Below, one piece after another: positions 45,397 to 55,300 of a stretch of 64,000 nt of DNA (position 1 is the first letter of the stretch; each line of letters begins with the position of its first letter). The translations under genes and the position numbers were made by a program. The stretch is from Rhizobium sp. BK399. Lineage in GTDB: Bacteria > Pseudomonadota > Alphaproteobacteria > Rhizobiales > Rhizobiaceae. The stretch is from positions 124,001-188,000 of the forward strand of contig NZ_JACIAH010000002.1 in the NCBI RefSeq assembly GCF_014194695.1, written 5' to 3'. The notes under the pieces are model-generated. The model had not been told where the DNA came from and did not search any database. It saw only the letters and a list, made by a program, of their open reading frames with translations.

Positions 45397-45452
45397 TTTC
45401 CTCTAATCGTCTCCCCGTCCGCTCGGGTTTCGAAGGCGGCGGGGAGAGGAAA
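45397..45452 (-). terminator. Intra-operon hairpin between binding protein and permeases
   Basis: CCCCG (45413-45417) pairs with CGGGG (45440-45444) and TTTCCTCT (45397-45404) with AGAGGAAA (45445-45452), giving a long bulged stem downstream of the SBP gene on the minus strand. It probably protects or attenuates mRNA so that SBP exceeds permease. Confidence 0.55.
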
Positions 45453-45515
45453 AGCGGATACGAAATTGGCTTTGAGCCGGCGTGAGGGACGGCTGACGCC
45501 GCCCCTCGGCTTTCA

Positions 45516-46775
45516 TTACTTGCCTGGCTTGTACCAGCCGTCGAGGCCCTTCTGGAGCTTGTCGGCGGCTGCCTGCGGCGTGTCGGTGCCGTTGATGACG
45601 TTCGCCGACTCAATCCAGGTCTCGTTTTCGAGGTTTGGCGTGCCGCGCCCGAGGATCTGATAGGTCGAACGGATCGTCGACTTGTACGGGCCGCGCCAGG
45701 AAACGAATTCCTGAGCCAGCGGATCGCTCATCTTCACCGGGTTGGAGTTCAGGCTGAAGAAGCCCGGCAGCGAGTTCGCGTAGATGTCGGCGAATTCGCC
45801 GGACGCAACCCACGACAGGAACTTCTTGGCTTCTTCGGCATGCGTGCTCTTGGCATTCAGCGCGACGCCAATATCCGGATGGTCGGAGATGTAGCCCTGG
45901 TCGCCAGCCTTCGGAACCGGCGGCGGGAAGGCGCCCATCTTGAACTGCGCCTGGCTGTTGAACAGCGCGATTTCCCAGGAACCGGCCGGGTAGATCGCCG
46001 CACGACCGAGCGTGAAGAGGTTCTGGCTATCCGAATAGGTCTGAGCTTCGAAGCCATCGCCAAGGTACGGCTTCCACTTGGCGAGCTCTTCATACGGCTT
46101 GACCCAGTCGGCATCCGTCAGCTTCTGCTTGCCTTCGATCAGCGCCAAACGACCGTCTTCACCCTTCCAGTAGTTTGGGCCGATGTTCTGGTAGCCCATG
46201 GTTGCGGCTTCCCAGAGGTCCTTCGTGCCCATGGCGAGCGGGATATAGGTGCCGTCCGCCTTGATCTTCTCCAGAGCTGCGAAGAACTCGTCTTCCGTCT
46301 TCGGAACGGAGATGCCGAGCTTGTCGAAGGCGTCCTTGTTGTAGATGAAGCCGTGGATGACCGAAGCCATCGGCACGCAGAAGGTGGATTTGCCGTCATC
46401 GGTCGACCAGGCAGCCTTGGCAACCGGCGTGAAATTCTCCATGCCAGACAGGCTCGTGAGATCGGCGAGCTGCTGCTTCTTGAAGAGTTCAAGAGACGTA
46501 TCGAACGGACGGCAGGTGATGATATCGCCAGCGGAGCCCGCATCGAGCTTGGCATTCAGCGAAGCGTTGTATTCCGTCGGCGCGGTCGGCGAGAAGACGA
46601 TCTTGATGCCCGGGTTCTTGGCTTCGAACGCCGGGATGATCTTTTCCTGCCAGATCTGCAGGTCGTCGTTACGCCAGCTTTCGACCGTCAGCGTGACGTC
46701 GGCGGCATGAGCGAAGCCGACGGATGTCAGCAGGCTCGAAGCCAGCAGGAAGCCTTTCAGTGCAGTGTGTCTCAT
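45516..46775 (-). CDS. Extracellular sugar-binding protein of the ABC importer
   Basis: A 419-residue SBP_bac_1 (cluster D) protein with a signal peptide ending AHA about residue 24. The mature N-terminus DVTLTVESWRNDDLQIWQ and the segment SAGDIITCRPFDTSLELFKK are typical of CUT1 oligosaccharide-binding proteins. ATG 46775 follows AGGAGAGGG. The divergent kinase gene resembles GlcNAc kinase, so an amino sugar or disaccharide is the best guess. First gene of its operon. Confidence 0.9.
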   Translation of the reverse strand: MRHTALKGFLLASSLLTSVGFAHAADVTLTVESWRNDDLQIWQEKIIPAFEAKNPGIKIVFSPTAPTEYNASLNAKLDAGSAGDIITCRPFDTSLELFKKQQLADLTSLSGMENFTPVAKAAWSTDDGKSTFCVPMASVIHGFIYNKDAFDKLGISVPKTEDEFFAALEKIKADGTYIPLAMGTKDLWEAATMGYQNIGPNYWKGEDGRLALIEGKQKLTDADWVKPYEELAKWKPYLGDGFEAQTYSDSQNLFTLGRAAIYPAGSWEIALFNSQAQFKMGAFPPPVPKAGDQGYISDHPDIGVALNAKSTHAEEAKKFLSWVASGEFADIYANSLPGFFSLNSNPVKMSDPLAQEFVSWRGPYKSTIRSTYQILGRGTPNLENETWIESANVINGTDTPQAAADKLQKGLDGWYKPGK

Positions 46776-47299
46776 TTCCCTCTCCTGTTTTGAGCGCCGA
46801 TAAGGCGCCGTTCTTGACCTGAAACGAGCGACTGCATGCACGAGGTGACACGCAGCGCCCCATTGAGGGCCGTCAACAACTGCCGGCCCGAAAGCTCGAT
46901 CGGCACGACAGGCAAACACCCGTCGACCAGACAGCGTACCCGAACAAGAAACCGATCCGGCACAGCCATGAAAGGGAAAACTGACGGCAAGAACGGCTTG
47001 AGGGCGACAAAGCCGCCACGACCGATTCCGCATTTCATCGAGTGGCCCGGCTTATCTCAGTCCTGCCGGTTTATCGCTGCCCGATGCGCTGTTCCCTTTG
47101 AGTTGAATTAAGGCCAAAAAAATACCAATTGTCCAGCCAATTTTAACATCTGAACGACAGAAATGCTGCATTGAAAATTTTATCGTTCAAAATCAATAAT
47201 ATAAAAAGATGAATTTTTGCTACGCTTTGCACTTGGTAAATGGTATTTTTTTGGTATTGTAATAAAAACGAGGGAAACGAGCGGATTTTCGGTGGTTCA
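46776..47299. other. Divergent regulatory region
   Basis: 524 nt separate the SBP operon from the kinase-GntR operon. The left 325 nt are GC-rich with no supported ORF (an 88-codon minus frame here is unconvincing). The right 180 nt are strikingly AT-rich and hold the repeats listed at 47114-47256. Both promoters should lie here. Confidence 0.55.
47114..47256. promoter_or_regulatory. TGGTA-type operator cluster, probable GntR binding sites
   Basis: CCAAAAAAATACCA (47114-47127) recurs as its exact inverted copy TGGTATTTTTTTGG (47241-47254), 113 nt apart. TGGTA also occurs at 47234 and 47252. NGT/ACC half-sites are characteristic of GntR/HutC regulators such as the one encoded at 48181. Two distant sites on either side of a divergent promoter region could allow looping. 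Confidence 0.55.
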
Positions 47300-48184
47300 A
47301 TGACAGAACTTGCGATCGGCATTGATGGCGGCGGCTCCAGTTGCCGCGCCGCGGTCACGAATGCGGCGGGGCATATCCTCGGCCGTGGCACAGCCGGTCC
47401 GTCGAACATCCTCTCCGACCTCGACAATTCGCTGCTCAACATCGTGGCGTCGGCCAGAAACGCATTGCGCGACGCCGGCCTATCGCCTGAAACCGTTTCC
47501 ACCGTCGCTGCCGTGGTTGGCGTTGCCGGCGCGAACGTCGGCGATTATGCCGAACGGATCGAGCGCGCCCTGCCCTTTGCCAGACGCCGGGTTGTCACTG
47601 ACGCAACGACAGCCCTGCAGGGAGCTCTCGGCGATTACGACGGCGTGATCGGCGCATTCGGCACAGGGTCCGTTTACAATGCGCGCCGCAACGGCAAGCT
47701 CTACGGCATTGGAGGCTGGGGGTTCGTTGTCGGTGATCAGGCAAGCGGCGCTCGCCTCGGCCGCGACCTCTTGGAGCAGTCCCTGCTTGCGCATGACGGG
47801 GTGCGCCCGTCCTCGCCTGTGACCCAGACCGTCATGGCCGAGTATGGCGACAATCCCGAGCGCGTCGTCGAGTTCGCCCATGTATCCCGTCCCAATGACT
47901 TTGCCCGCTATGCACCCGTCGTTTTCGAGGCTGCAGCCAAGGGCGACCCGGTTGCGACGGCGATCGTTCGGAACGCAGCAGCCTCGATCGGAGAGAGCCT
48001 TGATGCACTGCTCTGGCCGGAATGCGAGGCGATCTGCCTGTTGGGCGGGCTGGCGAACGCCTATCGCCCGTGGCTCGCAGAACGTCACGTTGCTCTGCTG
48101 CGCGAGCCGCGCGGCGACGTCCTGCAGGGCGCCATCGATCTCGCTGTGAAGTTTCTGCACGAGGAAGGAGCCGGCGCGGTATGA
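47300..48184 (+). CDS. N-acetylglucosamine-kinase-like BadF/BadG/BcrA/BcrD ATPase
   Basis: A 294-residue ASKHA-fold sugar kinase. The N-terminal phosphate-1 motif is IGIDGGGSSCRAAV. The phosphate-2 segment VTDATTALQGAL (about 100) and the hallmark GAFGTGSVYNARRNGK are conserved in GlcNAc/glucosamine kinases. It would phosphorylate the sugar entering through the divergent ABC importer. Its stop overlaps the GntR start by 4 nt. Substrate assignment to GlcNAc rather than another amino sugar is inference. Confidence 0.85.
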   Translation: MTELAIGIDGGGSSCRAAVTNAAGHILGRGTAGPSNILSDLDNSLLNIVASARNALRDAGLSPETVSTVAAVVGVAGANVGDYAERIERALPFARRRVVTDATTALQGALGDYDGVIGAFGTGSVYNARRNGKLYGIGGWGFVVGDQASGARLGRDLLEQSLLAHDGVRPSSPVTQTVMAEYGDNPERVVEFAHVSRPNDFARYAPVVFEAAAKGDPVATAIVRNAAASIGESLDALLWPECEAICLLGGLANAYRPWLAERHVALLREPRGDVLQGAIDLAVKFLHEEGAGAV

Positions 48185-48945
48185 CCGACGATTTTGCAAA
48201 CCTTCTCTCCCCCGAACGCCTTCAGGCCGGCGGCACCGGCCCGCTTTACGTCAAACTGCGCCGCACGTTGGAAGATGCCATTCGAACAGGCACGCTTGGC
48301 CATGGCGACGCTCTGCCACCCGAGCGTGACATCGCGGAATTTGCAACAGTCAGCCGGGTGACTGTGCGCAAGGCAATTGATGAACTGGTTGCCGACGGAC
48401 TGTTGGTTCGCCGCCATGGCTCCGGCACCTTCGTGACCAAGCCCGTTTCGAAGGTCGAGCAGCGCCTTTCGCAGCTCACGTCCTTTACCGAGGATATGGC
48501 CCGTCGGGGCATGACCTCGCGCTCTGAATGGCTGCACAAGGGCATTCATACGCCCTCGCCGGATGAAATGATGATTCTCGGCCTCGCGACGGATGTCAGG
48601 GTCTCACGCCTCAGCCGATTGCGCATCGCTGATGACCAGCCGCTGGCTATCGAAAACGCCAGCGTCTCTGGAGAATTCCTGCCCGATCCCTTTGTCGTGA
48701 CAACGTCGCTTTATGCCGAACTCGAGCGCCGTCAGGTCCGCCCGGTCCGCGCCGTGCAGCGGATTTCCGCTACCAACATGAAGGAAGCCGACGCCCATCT
48801 GCTCGGCGTACCCGTCGGCGCTGCAGGGCTGTCGATCGAGCGTATCTCCTATCTCGGCTCGGGGCGAGCGGTTGAATTTACGCGCTCGCTCTATCGCGGC
48901 GATGCCTATGATTTTGTCGCCGAACTGACGATCGGCGTGCCGTGA
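48181..48945 (+). CDS. GntR-family regulator with UTRA domain (HutC subfamily)
   Basis: A 254-residue repressor-type protein. The winged helix spans about residues 15-85 (ALPPERDIAEFATVSRVTVR), and the UTRA effector domain covers about 100-250 (VSRLSRLRIADDQPLAIENA). UTRA domains often bind phosphosugars such as GlcNAc-6-P. It likely controls its own operon and the divergent SBP operon through the TGGTA sites. Start ATG 48181 overlaps the kinase stop. Confidence 0.9.
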   Translation: MTDDFANLLSPERLQAGGTGPLYVKLRRTLEDAIRTGTLGHGDALPPERDIAEFATVSRVTVRKAIDELVADGLLVRRHGSGTFVTKPVSKVEQRLSQLTSFTEDMARRGMTSRSEWLHKGIHTPSPDEMMILGLATDVRVSRLSRLRIADDQPLAIENASVSGEFLPDPFVVTTSLYAELERRQVRPVRAVQRISATNMKEADAHLLGVPVGAAGLSIERISYLGSGRAVEFTRSLYRGDAYDFVAELTIGVP

Positions 48946-48972
48946 TGCCTGGTCGCATTGAAGAGACGGCGA

Positions 48973-49869
48973 ATGGCGTCTATTCCATGTACCATGACAG
49001 CTCGCATCACACTCCTCGACAGCATCTCCGATCCCGGAAATCCCGCAAAGCCGAATGACGACAGCTTCGGCTGCAACGAGTCCTGCGCCTTCGTCATCGA
49101 CGGTGCCACGGGGCTCGGCGACCGCCAATATATGGATGTGGCGGGCAGTGACGCCGCCTGGATCGCCCAGCATTTCGCTCGCGGCTTTGAGGATCAGATC
49201 ACTCGTGAGTCCAGCATCTCGGAGGTTGCGCGCGGCCTCTCGGTCGCAGCCCGGGCAGCTTTTCTCCGACACAACGAGAACGTGCCGCGTTATGCCTGGC
49301 CATTGACAGCATTCGCGATGCTGCATCAGACACGCGATGGCTTCTACTTCATCGGCCTCGGCGACTCCAGCGTCTTCCTGCTACAGGAAGACGGCTCCGC
49401 CACCATGCACATGGCAATCCCGGGTGCCTATCAATATGAGCAGAACCAAGCCCGAAAACACATTGCGCGCACAGGCGGCATCACGAAGGAAGGTGGCGCG
49501 CTCGGCAATACCGAGACCCTCGCCTCGTTGCGCCAGCACCGCGAACGGCAGAATACGCCGGAGAGCGGGGTCTGGACCCTAGGCCTCGTACCGGAGGCAG
49601 CCGACCACCTGATTTCTGAACGGCTGGATGTCGGGCGCAAGGCGCACGCAATTGTCTGCAGCGACGGCCTTTCGGATCTCGCGGTCCTTTACGCAGCCTA
49701 TGATTCAGCGGGCCTCGTACGCACCGCACGCGACAAGGGCTTGCGGCCAATGCTTGATGAACTCAGGCACTTCGAACGCGAGATCGATCCCGAAGGCCTC
49801 CGCTACCCGCGCTACAAGCAGAGTGACGATACCACCGCCCTGCTTGTCGAATTGACGCCTGACGCCTGA
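48973..49869 (+). CDS. PP2C-family serine/threonine phosphatase-like protein
   Basis: About 298 residues with the metal-ligand pattern of PPM/PP2C phosphatases: FVIDGATGLG (metal Asp-Gly), IGLGDSSVFLL, VCSDGLSDL and the final SDDTTALLVEL. All four acidic motifs are present, so it should be catalytically competent. I chose ATG 48973 after GAAGAGACGG; ATG 48994 is an alternative. It follows the GntR gene by 27 nt on the same strand and probably shares the transcript. Linking a PP2C to a sugar-import regulon is unusual and the target is unknown. Confidence 0.78.
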   Translation: MASIPCTMTARITLLDSISDPGNPAKPNDDSFGCNESCAFVIDGATGLGDRQYMDVAGSDAAWIAQHFARGFEDQITRESSISEVARGLSVAARAAFLRHNENVPRYAWPLTAFAMLHQTRDGFYFIGLGDSSVFLLQEDGSATMHMAIPGAYQYEQNQARKHIARTGGITKEGGALGNTETLASLRQHRERQNTPESGVWTLGLVPEAADHLISERLDVGRKAHAIVCSDGLSDLAVLYAAYDSAGLVRTARDKGLRPMLDELRHFEREIDPEGLRYPRYKQSDDTTALLVELTPDA

Positions 49870-49958
49870 GACAACTTTCGATTCAGAATCAGTGCTTTGC
49901 GCCGAAAACCTGAATCAATCAATGCAGCCGTTGAATCAAATACTGAAGACGCAGCCAC

Positions 49959-52900
49959 TCAGGCCGCGTCCTCGATCTCCTCGTCGCGCTTGCGCGGCAC
50001 GTAGTTAAGAACCGGCCCAAGCCAGCGCTCGACCTCCGCAACATTCATGCCCTTGCGGTTCGCGTAATCCTCGACCTGATCCCGCTCCACCTTGGCGACG
50101 CCGAAGTAGTAGGAATCGGGGTGGCCGATGTAGATGCCGGAAACGGAAGAGCCCGGCCACATCGCATAGCTCTCGGTGAGCGTCACCCCAGCCGCCTTCT
50201 CCGCATCGAGCAGGCCGAACAGCGTCTTCTTTTCGGTATGGTCAGGCTGTGCCGGGTAACCCGGTGCCGGGCGGATACCGGCATATTCCTCGGTGATGAG
50301 CTGCTCATTGCTGAGATGCTCGTCCTTGGCGTAGCCCCAGTATTCGCGACGTACCTGTAAGTGCATGCGCTCGGCGAAGGCTTCGGCGAAGCGATCGGCC
50401 AGCGCCTTCACGAGGATCGACGAATAGTCGTCGTTGGCGCGTTCGAAGCGTTCCGCGATCGCGACCTCCTCGATACCGGCCGTGACGACGAAGCCGCCGA
50501 TATAGTCCTGAACGCCGCGTTCGACCGGCGCAACGAAGTCCGACAGCGCGACGTTCGGCCGGCCGTCACGCTTCGACAGCTGCTGGCGCAGCGTGAAGAA
50601 GGTTGCAAGCTCGTCCTTGCGGCTCTCGTCCTTGAACAGGCGGATATCGTCGCCAACCGCGTTCGCCGGCCAGAAGCCGATGACGGCACGCGGGTGGAAC
50701 CACTTCTCGTCGATGATCTGCTTCAGCATCGCCTGCGCATCGGCCCATAGCGCACGAGCGGCCTCGCCCTGCTTCTCATCCTCGAGAATAGCCGGGAACC
50801 GACCACGCAACTCCCAGGTCTGGAAGAACGGCGTCCAGTCGATGTACTTGGCGATATCAGCGAGATCGTAGCCGTCGAACACCTTGGTGCCGAGGAAGCT
50901 CGGTTTGGTCGGCTTATAGACCGCCCAATCGACCTGTTGCGCATTTTCGCGGGCGCGGGCAAGCGGCAGACGCACTTTCTCGGCCTCGCTGCGCGCATGT
51001 GCCGCCGCCACCTTGGCGTATTCGGCGCGGATGTCGGCCACGTAGCCGTCGCGATTGTCAGGCGACAGCAGCGTCGAGACCACACCGACGGCACGGCTCG
51101 CATCCGTGACGTAGACAGCCTGACCCTTGTTGTAGCCCGGATGGATCTTGACGGCCGTGTGGACACGGCTCGTCGTCGCGCCACCAATCAGCAACGGCAG
51201 GTCCAGACCCTGACGCTCCATCTCGGCGGCGACATGCACCATCTCGTCGAGCGACGGCGTAATCAGGCCCGACAGGCCGATGACGTCAACCTTCTCGGCA
51301 ACGGCGGTCTCGAGGATCTTCGTCGCCGGCACCATGACGCCGAGGTCGATGATCTCGTAGTTGTTGCAGGCGAGCACGACGCCGACGATGTTCTTGCCGA
51401 TATCGTGGACGTCGCCCTTGACGGTCGCCATCAGGATCTTGCCGGCAGCCTTGCGGTCGTCGCCGCCGTTCTGGCGCTTCTCCTCTTCCATGTAAGGGAG
51501 GAGCACGGCCACAGCCTGCTTCATCACGCGCGCCGACTTGACGACCTGCGGCAGGAACATCTTGCCGGAGCCGAACAGGTCGCCGACCACGTTCATGCCG
51601 GCCATCAGCGGGCCTTCGATGACGTGAAGCGGACGCTCGGCCTTCCGGCGCGCCTCTTCGGTATCGGCGTCGATATATTCGGTAATGCCGTTGACCAGCG
51701 CATGCTCGAGACGCTTCTCGACCGACCATTCGCGCCAGGAGAGATCCTGCACGCGTCCTTCGCGCGCAGCCCCGCCACGGAATTTCTCGGCCACTTCGAG
51801 CAGCCGCTCAGTCGCGTCACTGCGGCGGTTCAGCACCACGTCCTCGCAGGCCTCGCGCAATTCCGCGTCGATCTGGTCATAGACGGCAAGCTGGCCGGCA
51901 TTGACGATACCCATGTCCATGCCCGCCTGGATGGCGTGGTAGAGGAACACGGCATGCATCGCCTCGCGCACCGGCTCATTGCCGCGGAACGAGAAGGACA
52001 GGTTCGACACGCCGCCCGAAATATGCACCAGTGGCATCGTCTTGCGGATCGTTCGGGTCGCCTCGATGAAGTCAACGCCGTAGTTGTTGTGCTCCTCGAT
52101 GCCGGTCGCGACCGCGAAGACGTTCGGATCGAAGATGATGTCTTCAGGCGGGAAGCCCGCCTTCTCGGTGAGCAGCTTGTAGGCGCGGGCGCAGATCTCG
52201 ACCTTGCGTTCGTAGCTGTCTGCCTGCCCGGTCTCATCGAAGGCCATGACGACGACAGCCGCACCATAGGCATGCAGCAGCTTCGCCTGCGCCAGGAAGT
52301 TCTCTTCGCCTTCCTTGAGCGAGATCGAGTTGACGATCGGCTTGCCCTGCACCCGCTTCAGGCCGGATTCGATGATCGAGAACTTCGAACTGTCGATCAT
52401 CACAGGCACGCGGGCGATATCCGGCTCGGCGGCGATCAGGTTCAGGAACTCGACCATCGCCTTTTCGGAATCGATCAGGCCCTCGTCCATGTTGATGTCG
52501 ATGATCTGCGCGCCGTTTTCGACCTGATCGCGCGCCACGTCGAGCGCCGCCGTGTAATCGGCATTGGTGATCAGCTTGCGGAATTTGGCGGAGCCAGTGA
52601 CGTTGGTGCGCTCACCGACGTTGACGAAAGGAATATCCTTGGTCAGCTCGAACGGCTCGAGGCCCGACAGCGACATGAACGGCCGATGCTCGGGGATCGG
52701 GCGCGGCTTGTACTTCGCCACCACCTCGGCGATCGCCTTGATGTGTTCAGGCGTCGAGCCGCAGCAGCCGCCAACGATGTTGACGAGACCCTCGCGGGCG
52801 AACTCGTCGATCTGCGCCGCCATCAGCTCCGGCGTCTCGTCATACTGGCCAAACTCGTTCGGCAGGCCGGCATTCGGATAGGCGCAGATGAAGGTGTCAG

Positions 52901-53732
52901 CAACGCCCGACAGCTCCTGCAGGTGCGGACGCATGGCGTTGGCGCCGAGCGCGCAGTTCAGGCCGATCGTGAACGGGTTGGCGTGACGCACCGAGTTCCA
53001 GAAGGCGGTCGGCGTCTGGCCGGAGAGCGTGCGGCCGGAAAGGTCGGTGATCGTGCCCGAGATCATGACCGGCAGGCGAATGCCCTTCGCCTCGAAGCGC
53101 TCCTCGCAGGCAAAGATGGCGGCCTTCGCATTCAGCGTGTCAAAGATCGTCTCGATCAGGATAATATCGGCGCCGCCATCGATCAGGCCGTCGATCTGCT
53201 CCGCATAAGCTGCCCGCAGGTCATCGAAGGTGACGGCACGGAAGCCGGGATTATTGACGTCGGGGGAGATTGAGGCGGTGCGGTTCGTCGGGCCGATCGC
53301 GCCGGCGACGAAGCGACGCTTGCCGTCCTCGCGCTCGGCGCGGATGCAAGCGCGGCGCACGATCTCCGCGCCTTCCTTGTTCAGCGCGTAAACCTCGCCT
53401 TCCATCGCGTAATCGGCCTGGGCGATCCGCGTCGACGAGAAGGTGTTGGTCTCGAGAATATCGGCGCCGGCCTTGGCGTATTTGTAATGGATTTCCTCGA
53501 TCGCATCCGGCTGCGACAGGATCAGAAGGTCGTTGTTGCCCTTCTGATGGCAGGCACAGCCGATGAAACGATCGCCGCGGAAATGGTCTTCATCGAAGCC
53601 CAGACCCTGGATCTGCGTGCCCATGGCACCATCAAGGACGAGGATGCGTTCGCTCGCGGCTTTCTTGAGCGCAGCAAACACTTCACTACCGTCGCGCTTC
53701 GCCCCTTCGGAACCAAACAGAGTATCAAACAC
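49959..53732 (-). CDS. metH: Cobalamin-dependent methionine synthase
   Basis: A full-length 1257-residue MetH transferring methyl from methyl-THF to homocysteine via cobalamin. Domains in order: homocysteine-binding (about 25-340; [12 protein letters not shown] and the zinc site ending [10 protein letters not shown]); pterin-binding (about 365-630; [16 protein letters not shown]); B12 cap and Rossmann (about 660-910) with [10 protein letters not shown] providing the cobalt-ligand His; and the SAM-dependent activation domain (about 930-1240; [12 protein letters not shown]). It works with metF. A 20-bp palindrome upstream matches that before the sahR-metF operon, and no cobalamin riboswitch is seen in the 42 nt between it and the ATG. 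Confidence 0.96.
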   Translation of the reverse strand: MFDTLFGSEGAKRDGSEVFAALKKAASERILVLDGAMGTQIQGLGFDEDHFRGDRFIGCACHQKGNNDLLILSQPDAIEEIHYKYAKAGADILETNTFSSTRIAQADYAMEGEVYALNKEGAEIVRRACIRAEREDGKRRFVAGAIGPTNRTASISPDVNNPGFRAVTFDDLRAAYAEQIDGLIDGGADIILIETIFDTLNAKAAIFACEERFEAKGIRLPVMISGTITDLSGRTLSGQTPTAFWNSVRHANPFTIGLNCALGANAMRPHLQELSGVADTFICAYPNAGLPNEFGQYDETPELMAAQIDEFAREGLVNIVGGCCGSTPEHIKAIAEVVAKYKPRPIPEHRPFMSLSGLEPFELTKDIPFVNVGERTNVTGSAKFRKLITNADYTAALDVARDQVENGAQIIDINMDEGLIDSEKAMVEFLNLIAAEPDIARVPVMIDSSKFSIIESGLKRVQGKPIVNSISLKEGEENFLAQAKLLHAYGAAVVVMAFDETGQADSYERKVEICARAYKLLTEKAGFPPEDIIFDPNVFAVATGIEEHNNYGVDFIEATRTIRKTMPLVHISGGVSNLSFSFRGNEPVREAMHAVFLYHAIQAGMDMGIVNAGQLAVYDQIDAELREACEDVVLNRRSDATERLLEVAEKFRGGAAREGRVQDLSWREWSVEKRLEHALVNGITEYIDADTEEARRKAERPLHVIEGPLMAGMNVVGDLFGSGKMFLPQVVKSARVMKQAVAVLLPYMEEEKRQNGGDDRKAAGKILMATVKGDVHDIGKNIVGVVLACNNYEIIDLGVMVPATKILETAVAEKVDVIGLSGLITPSLDEMVHVAAEMERQGLDLPLLIGGATTSRVHTAVKIHPGYNKGQAVYVTDASRAVGVVSTLLSPDNRDGYVADIRAEYAKVAAAHARSEAEKVRLPLARARENAQQVDWAVYKPTKPSFLGTKVFDGYDLADIAKYIDWTPFFQTWELRGRFPAILEDEKQGEAARALWADAQAMLKQIIDEKWFHPRAVIGFWPANAVGDDIRLFKDESRKDELATFFTLRQQLSKRDGRPNVALSDFVAPVERGVQDYIGGFVVTAGIEEVAIAERFERANDDYSSILVKALADRFAEAFAERMHLQVRREYWGYAKDEHLSNEQLITEEYAGIRPAPGYPAQPDHTEKKTLFGLLDAEKAAGVTLTESYAMWPGSSVSGIYIGHPDSYYFGVAKVERDQVEDYANRKGMNVAEVERWLGPVLNYVPRKRDEEIEDAA

Positions 53733-53774
53733 GGGCGGACTCCTTGACGTCGTTGCAGACCAGATGGTCCAATC

Positions 53775-53794
53775 ACATAAAGATATCTTTATGT
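53775..53794. promoter_or_regulatory. SahR-type operator before metH
   Basis: ACATAAAGATATCTTTATGT is a perfect 20-bp palindrome 42 nt upstream of metH and contains the exact 16-mer seen before the ArsR-methyltransferase gene (14001-14016). The divergent AGE-epimerase gene begins 110 nt to the right and might also be affected. Confidence 0.8.
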
Positions 53795-53904
53795 CAATAT
53801 ATGCCCGTCATGTGGCGGCTTTGCGGCGCTTGGCAGATGACAGACTCGGGCGGCCCCTATATAGGCGGTTGCGAAGGCTTTGTGCACGAAATCGGAGGAG
53901 TATC

Positions 53905-55164
53905 ATGGCACCTGCAAACGGCGACGCCGCGCTCGGAAACTGGACCACCCGCAGCTACCACCGCAACTGGCTGCTTGCGCAGGCAAACGGGCTCTTCGAT
54001 TTCTTCCAGCACAACTCCGTCAACCCGAAGGGCGGCTTCTTCGATCTCGACGACACCGGCAATCCACTCAATGCCGCCGCCCAGGTTCGTCCGATCCATA
54101 TCGCGTCTCGCGCCGTCCACTGCTTTGCGATCGGCGCGCTGCTCGGTCGCCCCGGCGCCTCCGACGTCGTCGACCACGGCATGCACTACATCTGGAACCA
54201 TCACCGCGACACCAAGAACGGTGGCTATTTCTGGTCGCTCGATGACAACGGCCCCGTCGACACAAACAAGCAGGGCTACGGCCACGCTTTCGTCCTGCTT
54301 GCGGCATCCGCGGCGAAGACAGTCGGCCATCCGCTGGCCGACGGCATGCTTGCCGATATTACCGAGGTCCTGAACACCAAGTTCTGGGAAGCCAAGCACG
54401 GCGCAATTGCCGAGGAGTTCACCGCCGAATGGCAGCCACTCGACGGCGGCAACTACCGCGGCCAGAACTCCAACATGCATCTCACCGAAGCGCTGATGGC
54501 CGCCTTCGAGGCGACGGGTGATCGCGATTATCTCGCCAAGGCCGAAAGCATCGCCGACCTCGTCATCCGTCGCGCTGCCGGTTCCGTCGGCTGGCGCGTC
54601 GGCGAGCATTTCACCACGGCTTGGAGCCTCGACAAGGACTACTATCATCCAAACGAGATGTTCCGGCCGGCAGGCACAACGCCCGGCCACTGGCTGGAAT
54701 GGGCACGCCTCCTCCTCCAGCTCTGGGTGCTCGGCGGCAAGAAGCAGGAGTGGATGCCGGATGCGGCCAGGAGCCTTTTCTCGCAGTCGATCGCGCTCGG
54801 TTGGGACGACGAAAAGGGTGGCTTCTTCTATACGCTCGACTGGGACGACAAGCCGGCCAAGCGCAACAAGCTGTGGTGGCCGGCCTGCGAAGGCGCCGCT
54901 GCCGCGCACTTCCTCAATGATCACCTGCCGAGCGACTACCACGAGGAACACTACCGCAGGATCTGGAACGTGATCGAGCGCTCGTTCATCGACCACAAGA
55001 ACGGCGGCTGGCATGAGGAATTGACGGAGGATCTCGTTCCCTCGCACAGCCTCTTCCCCGGCAAGGGCGACATCTACCACGCCCTGCAGGCATGCCTGAT
55101 CCCCCTCTTCCCGGCGACCGGCAGCCTGACCAAGGTCATCGCGGAAGCGGGCGGCAAAATCTGA
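53905..55164 (+). CDS. AGE-family epimerase/isomerase
   Basis: A 419-residue (alpha/alpha)6-barrel protein of the N-acylglucosamine 2-epimerase family, which includes D-mannose isomerase. Recognisable: RPIHIASRAVHCFAIGALLG, GYGHAFVLLAASAA, NYRGQNSNMHLTEALMAAFE and the C-terminal KNGGWHEELTED, with the usual His/Arg/Glu active-site residues. The start ATG 53905 follows GGAGGAG; the open frame upstream crosses into the metH promoter. Whether it acts on mannose or acetylated amino sugars cannot be told; no other sialic-acid gene is present. Confidence 0.87.
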   Translation: MAPANGDAALGNWTTRSYHRNWLLAQANGLFDFFQHNSVNPKGGFFDLDDTGNPLNAAAQVRPIHIASRAVHCFAIGALLGRPGASDVVDHGMHYIWNHHRDTKNGGYFWSLDDNGPVDTNKQGYGHAFVLLAASAAKTVGHPLADGMLADITEVLNTKFWEAKHGAIAEEFTAEWQPLDGGNYRGQNSNMHLTEALMAAFEATGDRDYLAKAESIADLVIRRAAGSVGWRVGEHFTTAWSLDKDYYHPNEMFRPAGTTPGHWLEWARLLLQLWVLGGKKQEWMPDAARSLFSQSIALGWDDEKGGFFYTLDWDDKPAKRNKLWWPACEGAAAAHFLNDHLPSDYHEEHYRRIWNVIERSFIDHKNGGWHEELTEDLVPSHSLFPGKGDIYHALQACLIPLFPATGSLTKVIAEAGGKI

Positions 55165-55170
55165 TTTGAG

Positions 55171-55205
55171 CAAGCGCCACCTCCGTGGCGCTTGACCATT
55201 ATTTT
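55171..55205 (+). terminator. Terminator after the AGE epimerase
   Basis: A 10-bp perfect stem CAAGCGCCAC / GTGGCGCTTG with a CTCC loop, followed by a loose ACCATTATTTT tract, 7 nt after the stop. Confidence 0.75.
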
Positions 55206-55300
55206 CGAGCGCAGGCCACGACGCTGGCCCACTGTCGCCAAGCGACGACAAGCAGCCGGAATGATTGTGCGCTGAAAAACAGATCGGTGCGAGGTTTTGT

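Noticed and set aside
46772..47038. An 88-codon minus frame upstream of the sugar-binding protein
   Set aside because: No ribosome site, no family, and it overlaps the binding-protein start region.
50937..53273. A 778-codon plus-strand open frame
   Set aside because: Antisense shadow of metH, which is full length with all four domains.
53733..53774. Cobalamin riboswitch before metH
   Set aside because: Only 42 nt separate the operator from the ATG, too short for the riboswitch.
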